From assembly GCA_009801015.1 (NCBI GenBank), contig VHZZ01003107.1, positions 2,128 to 24,311 of the forward strand: a stretch of DNA of 22,184 nucleotides, written 5' to 3'. Shown here one piece after another: positions 1 through 7,900 of the stretch. This DNA is from Silene noctiflora (taxonomy: Eukaryota > Streptophyta > Magnoliopsida > Caryophyllales > Caryophyllaceae). The notes beneath the pieces were generated by a model. It saw only the letters and a list, made by a program, of their open reading frames with translations. It was not told where the DNA came from and searched no databases. Made by a program: the position numbers and the translations under genes. How positions within the stretch are numbered: position 1 is the stretch's first letter; each line of letters begins with the position of its first letter.

Positions 1-1
1 A

Positions 2-130
2 AATGCTCAATTGAAGGAATACTGTCAGAATCTTAAAGAAGCTAATGATGATTTAATTAGGAGTTTGAAGACTCCTAATGTGGAAGAGGATGAGTNTAAT
101 GACATGAAGATGAAGATGAATATTAATTAG
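2..130 (+). CDS. C-terminal coding fragment, unidentified (open at left edge)
   Basis: From base 2 a frame stays open for 42 codons and stops at a TAG (128-130). The peptide is hydrophilic and looks helical: it reads KEYCQNLKEANDDLIRSLK near its start, then an acidic stretch (VEEDE), then a Met/Lys/Asn-rich tail. One ambiguous base (n, position 96) falls inside it. The composition would fit the coiled-coil end of a larger protein or a transposon-encoded protein, but I recognise no family. An 18-bp direct repeat (108-125 and 138-155, period 30 bp) overlaps the stop, so the present stop may have come from a small tandem duplication. The fragment is short enough that a chance open frame is also possible. 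Confidence 0.3.
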   Translation, partial: NAQLKEYCQNLKEANDDLIRSLKTPNVEEDEXNDMKMKMNIN

Positions 131-517
131 GTTAATTAGATGAAGATGAATATTAAAGGTTTTCCCCAAATTGAGAGGAATGTGAAATTGAGTTCTAATT
201 TCACTGTGAAAGGTAACTTATGGGTGACAAGGTAAAATGAGGGGCAAAAAGGTCTCTTCAGCCAAAATATAGGGTAGGGATTTACTTTTCTGACTTAATT
301 AGGAGATTTGGTAGTGTTATTGATCCGAAGCAAATATAGTGGTAGTAGTTTTTTAACCAAAATTATGTTGGCAGTAATTCTTAAAAGCTTGTATTACAAA
401 GGTAGTAGTTATCAAAAAACCCTATTTAATATTATAGTTTGAAGGGGTAATAAAGAGAAGATAATTTATTTCAGGTGTCTGAAATCTCAAATGCTACTCT
501 AGGTAGCATTTCATTTC

Positions 518-620
518 AGGTAGCTTATTTGACTAAATAAGTTACTTGCAAACACTTGCAAAAAAAATCAGGTAGCTGAAACTTTGGTCAAATAAGCTAA
601 TTTGGTCAAATAAGCTACCT
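518..620. repeat. Inverted repeat, MITE-like hairpin
   Basis: AGGTAGCTTATTTGAC (518-533) is matched by its exact reverse complement at 605-620, a 16-bp perfect stem. Next to the right arm the stem sequence is partly repeated in tandem (GGTCAAATAAGCTA twice at 588-616). Just outside, 491-509 forms a small hairpin (ATGCTAC...GTAGCAT). The overall look is that of non-autonomous DNA transposons of the hAT or Mutator type common in plant intergenic DNA. Element ends and target-site duplication could not be fixed. Confidence 0.45.
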
Positions 621-658
621 AAAATGTCGTGTCAAACGAAGCCTAAGCTATGCCAGTA

Positions 659-676
659 ACTTGCTTGCAAGCAAGT
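659..676. repeat. Perfect 18-bp palindrome
   Basis: ACTTGCTTGCAAGCAAGT equals its own reverse complement. It lies about 40 bp beyond the MITE-like hairpin and could be part of the same element. I see no known regulatory site in it. Confidence 0.5.
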
Positions 677-1556
677 CCCTACGCTACGCCATTGGACTTT
701 TAACAGGACATTAAACAGAGTACTTGGGTCAAGTAGAATCCGTTGTGCGTATATCTTTCTTACAAAGTCCCCATTTGATTATTTTTGATCTTTAAATAGG
801 GCTACCATAATGCCAGAGATATAATTACTTATGCCACGAATACTATGTGTGTAATATTTTAATTAGCACTGATATTTGCAGAGAGGAGATTTCGTGGCAT
901 TATAACATTATGTCGTGGCATTAAAGTGTCCCTTTAAATAATGGGAAAGTTTTGAGAACTGACAATGACAAGTCTTCCTATAAAAGCGTGGAGGCTGTGA
1001 AACAGAACCAGATGCTCTTTGCCACCATTAATTTGTTTACTGTAAATAAGAGCAAAAATCGTAGTATAAAACCGTCTTATGAATAAGACAATCTTTAGAC
1101 AATTAATTAATAAATGAGGTACTCTGAATTTAACCTAAAAAAAACGTTGTAAATTGTACAACGGTCTTATAGTCTTGCACAATAACTATTCTAATAAGAA
1201 AAATTGGACTAGAATATATCTCTAGGTCTGGCAGAGAGTACAATTCATTTTCAAGAACTTTCATCATAATTTCTTCATATAGATTGTACAGCTAAATTAG
1301 TCTCAAACTCTTGATCAAAGCTCTTTGCCACCATGCTCCTGTGAGTGTTGCTCGTTATAAGCACGTGTTCACTTGGGCTTCATAGCTTCACATTAACAGG
1401 TTATTCGAGTCTTTGGAACGGCCCCTGAATGCTGGTTACAACCCGATAAAGAGAGGTTAGGTGGGTAATTTGAGTCTTTAGCATGACTTGCTTACCTTTT
1501 GCAGCATCAACTCCTGTAAACCAATTTTCTGTTGCATATGGGGAAAAAGAAGCTGT

Positions 1557-4500
1557 CTAGAACCAGTTTGATATGCTAAAATCACGGAGCTTCCTGAGAT
1601 GTCGCTCCATCTCTTGTCGGGTTTGTGTCCACTCTTCCCTTGCTAACACAGTTGCCGCACCAACTCTTTCACTCTGGATAACATGCATTAGAGAAGTTAA
1701 ACCAGCCACGTAATTGAATCAATGGGATAGTCCTCATAATAACATTATGGGTATTATACTGCATATACGATAATTACTAGTACTAATCTGTTAGAGAAAA
1801 TAAGAAAACCGGTGAAGACAACGTTACATACGGAGTGAATTATCTTGAACGTGTTCCCATTATCACGTATAATAAGCAAGTCGCTTTTCCGGTCCCTGTT
1901 CCTACCTTCAGGGGAAGTGACCTAGCCAAAAGGGACAAACAAAACAGTCAGTGAACTCCGAAGGACTTAGTGGAGGGCACAGATATCTTTAAAACGGCAA
2001 AGCATAAGGAGGATAAGAAAGAAAAATGGAAAGCATTGTTATTCATACAATCATACCACAATTATAAATTAAAGAACATATACAAGTATATAACCACAAA
2101 GTTGGGATGAACAACTGTAAATGCCCTGATACTTTCCCTTTTGACTTTACAATGAAATACTCTCTCCGTCCCATTCATTTGTATACCTTTTATTCAATAC
2201 CCCTTACAAAGAATAAAAAGAAGATGAATGATTTTAGACGTAGGGAGTATTCTCCTAGTAATCATACCAAGTATCGTCTTTCTGCTCTTCTCTGATTCTA
2301 TTACAAGTTGGGGATTTCCACATAATCTATTATTAAGTCTAATGTTCCCTTATAACTAGCGAATAAGTTTGTTAGAGTAATCCAACTTAGTTTTACTTCA
2401 ATCTCTTTACGAAGATTAATTCAAGTTCATTATTATTTTAACATAAATGTGTATATACTCTGTATATAACAAAAACAAAGCCTCCATTCCAAAATGATTT
2501 GGGGTCGGTTAACATGTCTCAACACTTAAAACATAAATATGTAAATATTCTATCAGTAAAAAGTTTCAGTAATAAGGCCACAACAAAAATACATAAAACT
2601 GCCTTACCAAAACTTTTGCTCGGGTTATGGCCTTAGATTTTGAATCTATGATGTATATCTCTTCAAAGTCTAACACGAATTCTGGGTCAGTGAATCTTCG
2701 ATTTCTGTAATGCTTTGTCAAGAAAATCTGAAAACAATAATAACGGGTAAGATACTTCATCATTCGAAGGGAGTAAGAAACAAATACAAAGCAAGAATTG
2801 GCTAAAGCTTATGCAATAAGAAGCGAGAAATGTAGGGAAAAAAAAAGGTCTCTTACTTTCCAAATTTCTCTTTCAGATTTGTATAGTGGATCTCTAGGAG
2901 CGTCAATAGGCGGTTCCGTCCTATTGTAGCACCCAAAATCACTCTTTGCACATCGTATATACTGCAGCTCACACATACAATAATAAAGATATAGCATCAT
3001 CAAATGATGTGTTTGTAATAAAGAATGTAACAAAATAAAGTTACTCCATGTATCGGTAGTCGGTACTATCGTATACGTAAAGTAAACAACTTTTAGGGCA
3101 ATGATCCATTTTTTAAGTTAATGATGTCATATGCAGACCGTATCTTCCATGCTTTGAGGAGAGAAAATCCCAACGTCCCATTCCTATTTTGTGTCTCTTT
3201 TCCTGCCTTACTACCTTCTACTTTGGCACTTCATCCTTTAATATACTCGTAATAAGAAGTTAATTGTAGTAAGTTAATGATCCATTTGTCAAGAGAAGAA
3301 ATCTGTACGACTATGAGACTTCTATTTGAATTAAGATCAGCTCTCCGGTTGGGGAAAAACAATGCAAGTTCAACCAAATTAACATATCACAGAGACGACT
3401 TCTGTAAGTACCATGAAAGCTTAGGGAACCACGAGAGTTTTTGAAAAGATGATGGTCCAGAGAAACAAAGTATACCTTATCAGGCATTGGAGCAAGAACC
3501 TTAGGAATTGAGTATACATCTGTATCTGGTGGCGTAACATACATCTACATTCAATAAAAGAACTTCAAACAGTACACATTGTAAAACAAACTTGTGCGAA
3601 GAAGGAAAACAGAGGAACTCCCCAGGTCGCATACCACAGTATAATACTCGTACCACATTACTACGTACTAAAGCATACAAAATTCCAAACATACACATTA
3701 TCATTATCAAGAACAACAGAATTTTACACAACGTGGCAAAACAACATATTTCAGAAATTGAACAAGCAAATAATGAAACAGGGAGAAAGAAGACTAAATA
3801 ACACAGAAAATGTTGTACATTATTTCAGTCCTAAAGCTTCTAAATTGGCCAAAGGATCTCAGCTAAGCTATATAATAAAAACCTTGCACACAAACATTTT
3901 TGACCTATCAGGCAATGTAGCCTGCCGTTACCGGATAAACCAAAGCCAAGCGCATCACAAATAGGTTCTCACACACTCTATCCCGGTGCTTACAACTATA
4001 TCTCAGACTATTAAAGAGCATATCGCATCATATACAGCATTTTCATATCACATTAGGCAATCCTCTTATGTGTCTACTGGGTAGCCCTGCCTGTACAATA
4101 TAGTAGACATTACTGTATTGTTTCAACTCAAATATCACAGCAATCTACAAACCTCGGGGGAAACTAGATTGTGTCATGGAAACTACGATTTTTAACCTAT
4201 CAGGCAATGTAGATCGGGGATACTGGATAAACCAAAGCAATGCGCATCACAAATAGGTTTCTTACATACTCTATCCCGGCGCTTACTTAGAACCAATATA
4301 TCTCACATCATATACAGCATAACTATATCAAATTAGGCAATCCTCTTATGTAGCTCACCCGCCTCTCCAATATTGTAAACATTACGTTTATTATTTCACC
4401 TCAAATTTCACAGCATCTACAAACCTCGGCAACTTATAGTCTTATAGAAACATAACAAGTAGTTCAGCAATCACACTGCCGGGCTCTATCACCAGCCCAT

Positions 4501-5546
4501 ACATAACAAGTAGTTCAGCATCTCCGAAAGAATCGAACTTTCAAAAGCTGCGTACCTAAGAAAAAAAAAATACACCGTTGCTAGTAACATTCTAGCAATG
4601 CAACTCTAGAAGTTTCCGTAAATAATCATTTTGTTTAAAGATCCAGTTTTCTTTTAAAATAAAGCATTGCATAACAAATACTCCCATCGTTCCGGTCATT
4701 TGTTTACTGCTTTTGGCACTATTTTAGTCAGAGCTAAAACCATTTGAGCTAAAACCACCACAAAGAGACTGTCCCAAAAAAAGCCGGAAAAAGGCAATGG
4801 CCTCCTCAACTAATAAATGAGATCGTCTTATACAAGAATTTGTCCATTTACCCACTTAAGAAAGCTTAAACAAAGTCAAACCGGCAACATTATCATGAAA
4901 CCGTCCCATAAAACAAGAGTTAGCTTAAGTGATAAAGCTCTTTCACTCCAACCATAGCATTATGGTGTGAGGTGTTTCGATTCTCACCCGCTACCTAGTG
5001 CGCTCATTTGAACCAAAAAAATAAATAAATCATAAAACGAATTAAATAAGGAATTACCTCATGAAAGTCGAAGACATCATTATCAGGATCAGGAGGCTTA
5101 CGAATAAAGAAATCGCAATCATAAAGCTGAAACTTATGAAACTCATCCTCATTAATCCGATAATCAACAACCGTATCAAAATCCCATCCTTTAGTAGACA
5201 CAAAGCTTTCACTTCGAGCACCCATATGAATAACATCATCTCCAAACCCGGAACCGGAGTCGGAAATCGAGTCGAAAAGCGGGTCAAAGTCTTGTTTATT
5301 ATCGACTTCTATTTCCTCGTCCTCGTCCACTTCGTAGTCGTGGTCTCCGTCGCCGTCGTCGCAGAATACACGGAAGTCGCCGCGGCGGCGGGGGTGGAGG
5401 TGGAGGTGGAGGGAGTTGGTACGGTGGTTGATGTGGTGGTTGTGGCGGTGGAGTGAGGTGGAAAGTGGTGGAGATGGCGGAGGGAGGTGAGTGTGTGGGA
5501 GGAGGAGTGGGGGTTTTGGAGGGAAGAAGAGGAGGGATGTTGTCAT
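1557..5546 (-). CDS. PAP8: PEP-associated protein 8 / plastid transcriptionally active 6, plastid RNA polymerase accessory subunit
   Basis: Six exons on the minus strand: 5546-5058, 3544-3476, 2961-2857, 2727-2608, 1921-1832 and 1673-1557 (stop TAG). All introns are GT-AG and phase 0, giving 329 aa, close to the length I recall for Arabidopsis pTAC6. Residues 1-60 form a Ser/Pro/His-rich, acid-free plastid transit peptide with cleavage likely near VFC (about 60-62). An acidic linker (residues 63-83) follows. The conserved core starts near residue 115 (STKGWDFDTVVDYRINEDEF) and runs through FFIRKPPDPDNDVFDF, MYVTPPDTD, FLTKHYRNRRF and IIRDNG to the C-terminal RHLRKLRDFSISNWF. PAP8 belongs to the bacterial-type plastid RNA polymerase complex needed for chloroplast biogenesis, and the Arabidopsis protein is also reported in the nucleus. 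The basic cluster RNRDRK (268-273) may be the matching nuclear signal. The gene diverges from ubinuclein at 7901. The name comes from remembered similarity. Confidence 0.85.
2158..2249. mobile_element. Stowaway-like MITE remnant (PAP8 intron 4)
   Basis: The left end TACTCTCTCCGTCCC and the right end TAGGGAGTA match the terminal inverted repeats of Stowaway (Tc1/mariner-type) MITEs (CTCCCTCCGTCCC consensus, TA target). TA dinucleotides sit at both boundaries. The element is only about 92 bp and the right arm is degenerate, so it is an old non-autonomous copy. It lies between PAP8 exons 4 and 5 (1922-2607). Confidence 0.5.
2479..2520 (+). mobile_element. Possible Au-type SINE 3' remnant
   Basis: The stretch CCAAAATGATTTGGGGTCGG followed by TTAACATG matches, from memory, the conserved 3' region of the Au SINE family of angiosperms (consensus about AAATGATTTGGGGTCGGCTAACATGAATC). 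No tRNA-like head is visible upstream, so only the tail would remain. It lies in PAP8 intron 4, about 90 bp from exon 4. Confidence 0.4.
3896..4428. repeat. Direct tandem duplication, about 250-bp units, in PAP8 intron 1
   Basis: Copy A spans about 3896-4157 and copy B about 4188-4428. Matching blocks occur in the same order: CCTATCAGGCAATGTAG, GATAAACCAAAGC, GCGCATCACAAATAGGTT, CTCTATCCCGG, TATACAGCAT, ATTAGGCAATCCTCTTATGT and TCTACAAACCTCGG. Copy B lacks part of the segment after the CTTAC block and both copies carry substitutions. A shorter repeat follows: ACATAACAAGTAGTTCAGCA at 4450-4469 and again at 4501-4520. Nothing in the repeat looks coding. Confidence 0.8.
4679..4708 (+). mobile_element. 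Half of a Stowaway-like MITE end
   Basis: TACTCCCATCGTTCCGGTCA and the following TTTGTTTAC resemble a Stowaway terminal inverted repeat with its TA target. I do not see the opposite inverted end within the next 300 bp, so this would be a solitary or decayed end. It is in PAP8 intron 1. Confidence 0.3.
4915..5030 (+). mobile_element. tRNA-derived SINE with candidate target-site duplication
   Basis: The head has an A-box-like TAGCTTAAGTGATAAAGC (4921-4938) and a B-box-like GGTGTTTCGATTCTCACC (4971-4988), with spacing typical of a Pol III tRNA promoter. The body ends in an A-rich tail (about 5014-5030). The 8-mer CATAAAAC occurs directly before (4907-4914) and directly after (5031-5038), as expected for a target-site duplication made by LINE-type retroposition. 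The element is antisense to PAP8 in intron 1 and ends 27 bp from the exon 1 splice donor (5057). The central part does not fold as a normal tRNA, so it is not a functional tRNA gene. Confidence 0.65.
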
Positions 5547-5605
5547 GGTGGATAGAGAGGGTTTAAGGAGAGGATAACTGGATAAGTGTCAACTATCAAG
5601 TGTGC

Positions 5606-5781
5606 ATTTTTAACTACTTAAAAATTGAAAAAAATGTTTTTTTTAACTACTTAAAAAAATGTATTTTTTTAACTACTTAAAAACTGAAAATTTGAAAAAA
5701 AAATGTATTTTTTTAACTACTTAAACATTGAAAAAAAATGTAATTTTTTAACTACTTAAAAATTGAAAAAAATGATTTTTT
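5606..5781. repeat. Five-copy AT-rich repeat in the PAP8 proximal promoter
   Basis: The core TTTTAACTACTTAAA recurs five times, with cores starting near 5611, 5644, 5670, 5714 and 5749. Most copies continue as ATTGAAAAAAATG. Spacing is irregular (26-44 bp). The array begins about 60 bp upstream of the PAP8 start codon, so it sits where the core promoter and 5' UTR should be. On the PAP8 sense strand the core reads TTTAAGTAGTTAAAA. Regulatory function is inference; replication slippage alone could also produce it. Confidence 0.7.
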
Positions 5782-7600
5782 TTTGAGTGATAAAAATGGA
5801 ATATATAATTAAATATTCTGACTTTTGATATGTGTAAAAAAATAAATGAAAAATACTAAAAATAAAAATAAAAATAGTAATAATAACAATAATTTGTAAA
5901 AAATATGATGTATCACAATTTGACCAGTTAAATGAAGCGAGTGATCAAGTTATAATTAGATCGACGCTTATAATCAAAGCACGTAAAGAAGACTCGACCT
6001 GACTCGAGACTCGGAAAATGTGAACCAAACTTGACTTAGTAGACTCAAAGAGTCAAAGTGACTTAATAAATCCAAAATGACGTATTTAAGGCAAAAATTT
6101 GATTCGAAATGACCCAAAAGACTTAGAACAATCTAACCCGACCAAAATGATTTATCCGGTCGTCGTGTTGACTCATGTAGATTAGAATCGACTTTTTATG
6201 CTTACCATTTACAGTTCAATTATTTGTAACTTAGTTTATTCATTGTGAGAATCATTTTAATTAAAATAATGTGAATGATTGATATGGATGAAGTGTCTTA
6301 TAAAAATTTTTATTTTATAAAAATTATTTTAAATTATATTATTACAGATTTATTACATCATGTTGAGTAACTTATATTATTAGGAAAGCGAAAGTATTTT
6401 AGCATTACTTTTGCGTTTTGCCACCTAATAACAATTTCTAGATCCATGTACAAAGCAAGTTTAGTTTATGAAAATGATAATAATTTTAAAAATAGATCAT
6501 ATATTTATTTTGACTTAGTCCTTTTTCTAGGAGATTAGGACCTCTAAGAAGAAAAGATGCAAAGTGAAAAACAACTTGAAGCACCAATTTTATTCCCACT
6601 TGAAATAGATAGATTAATATCAACAAGGTGTGACCAAGGTCAAGTTCTAGTGGATTAACAAAGAGATCAACTAATGATTTAACATTTAAAAACAAATGGA
6701 CTTCAAAATCAAGTTTAAATTTAGTGTATAATAAGATCTCAAATCACAAAATCAAATTTAATTGTGATGTACAATAATGAAAGCTCAATTCATATCCCCA
6801 TTGGATCTTTTTGATACATTGCCAAAATTTCATTTGCCATATACAATGTCCCCCACTAGTTAGGTTTTCTAATTCTTTACCCAAAATCTTTGAAAAGGTG
6901 GTATCATTATGTTTTTGGGAGATTATTTTTCGATTAATACTTTTTATTGTTAATGGTGGTTTAAAATGACACTTTTATTTGTACCCGATATTACTAAAAT
7001 AAAATTTTAACGTAGAAATTAACCCTCTATATTATTAGTTCTATTACCACCATTTTATTTTATATGTACCCATTTTATTGTCTTTTGATATCATATTTAC
7101 TTTAAATTATAATTGGTCTCTTAATAAATTTATCGAAAACTCAATCAATCTTTTAATACCATGACCTGAAATTGTAAATTATACCTCAACACAAAACCCA
7201 GCACCAAAACTATACCAATTTACCAAATTACAATCAACCAAAAATCAACACTACCACTTTACCTAAACTATCTTCACAATTTACAATTTCACAATTTCAC
7301 AATTGTCAAATCCCTAAATCCCCAAATTTTACATCAAAGTTCTCACTTGTCTACACTTTTCAACAATCAACAAAATAACAAAAATAATCTCAAAAACATA
7401 CTAAAAGATTTTGAAAAAAAAAAAAAAACACTCCATTTATACAACAAGATCATCTTGTTTGTGTAATCTCTCAAGACATTCTCTCGATTGCTATTCCAAT
7501 TGCTTTTATAAAAGGTCATAAACTTCTGACGGAAATTATAATACTGTCTTCAAAAATGAGAATTTGTGTTATGGAATACAAGACCATACATACCTTTTGT
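5782..7600. other. Divergent intergenic region between PAP8 and UBN
   Basis: No exon is supported here. The segment is strongly AT-rich. Around 5990-6160 it carries degenerate repeats of the type GACTC/GACCCAAA, similar in texture to 19770-19920 and 20250-20345. An imperfect hairpin lies at 6377-6431, where TTATTAGG pairs with CCTAATAA and GCGAAAGTA partly with TACTTTTGCG. An A14 run lies near 7416. The upstream control sequences of both genes must lie in this region and its edges. Confidence 0.5.
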
Positions 7601-7624
7601 GTTTCTTTCTTTCTTTCTTTCTTC
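7601..7624. repeat. TTTC microsatellite and pyrimidine tract upstream of UBN
   Basis: TTTC is repeated about five times, about 280 bp before the UBN start codon. A further pyrimidine-rich tract (about 7760-7787) lies closer to the ATG and resembles the Y-patch often found at plant TATA-less promoters. Confidence 0.6.
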
Positions 7625-7712
7625 ATGGTTAATTAAAAAATAAAAAGAAAAAAAAAAAAACCTCTTTTCATTTCCTTCTACGAAAACGTTTTTACAAATC
7701 CCGCCATTGCTG

Positions 7713-7720
7713 TGACGTCA
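7713..7720. promoter_or_regulatory. TGACGTCA palindrome (C-box/CRE-like bZIP site)
   Basis: The 8-bp palindrome TGACGTCA, within GTGACGTCATCAC, lies 180 bp upstream of the UBN start codon. ACGT-core palindromes of this kind are bound by plant bZIP factors such as TGA, HY5 and the C/S1 groups. No TATA box is evident nearby. Position and perfect symmetry make it a good candidate UBN promoter element; binding is not shown. Confidence 0.45.
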
Positions 7721-7900
7721 TCACACCTTTCTGCTCTCGTCACCACTCAACTTTTACTTCGTTTTTTTTCTTTCTTTTCTTTTCCTTCGACGTATTGAAT
7801 TCGCTGATCCTGTTTGTGGAATTCGAATTTAGTTGTCGTTTTTGGTGTTAGTTTTGATTCAATTGAACGGAATTCTAGGGTTTTGTAGTTTCCGTCATTG

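Larger units (their letters stand above)
131..1556. other. AT-rich intergenic region, no gene seen
   Basis: I find no convincing exon on either strand. It contains the inverted repeat at 518-620, a perfect 18-bp palindrome at 659-676, and a cluster around 832-925 where TCGTGGCATTA occurs twice and its inverse ATGCCACGA once, like debris of a small inverted-repeat element. The part next to 1556 must hold the 3' UTR and polyadenylation site of the minus-strand PAP8 gene, but I cannot place the cleavage site. Confidence 0.5.

Noticed and set aside
1014-1334. 15-bp direct repeat GCTCTTTGCCACCAT (1014-1028 and 1320-1334) as evidence of a 300-bp duplication
   Set aside because: Sequences on either side of the two words do not match, so there is no extended duplication.
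3896-4428. CRISPR-like or satellite array
   Set aside because: Only two imperfect units, in a plant intron, without short regular repeats and unique spacers.
4915-5030. A functional tRNA gene
   Set aside because: A- and B-box-like words exist, but there is no acceptor stem or anticodon arm, and the A-rich tail and repeated flanks fit a SINE better.
5061-5456. 131-codon plus-strand frame
   Set aside because: It is the antisense of PAP8 exon 1. The Val-rich product comes from reading acidic GAT/GAC codons backwards, and the sense frame has clear family motifs.
7898-7900. UBN start at 7898
   Set aside because: The codon there is TTG. The first ATG in frame is 7901, directly behind it, and is the expected eukaryotic start.
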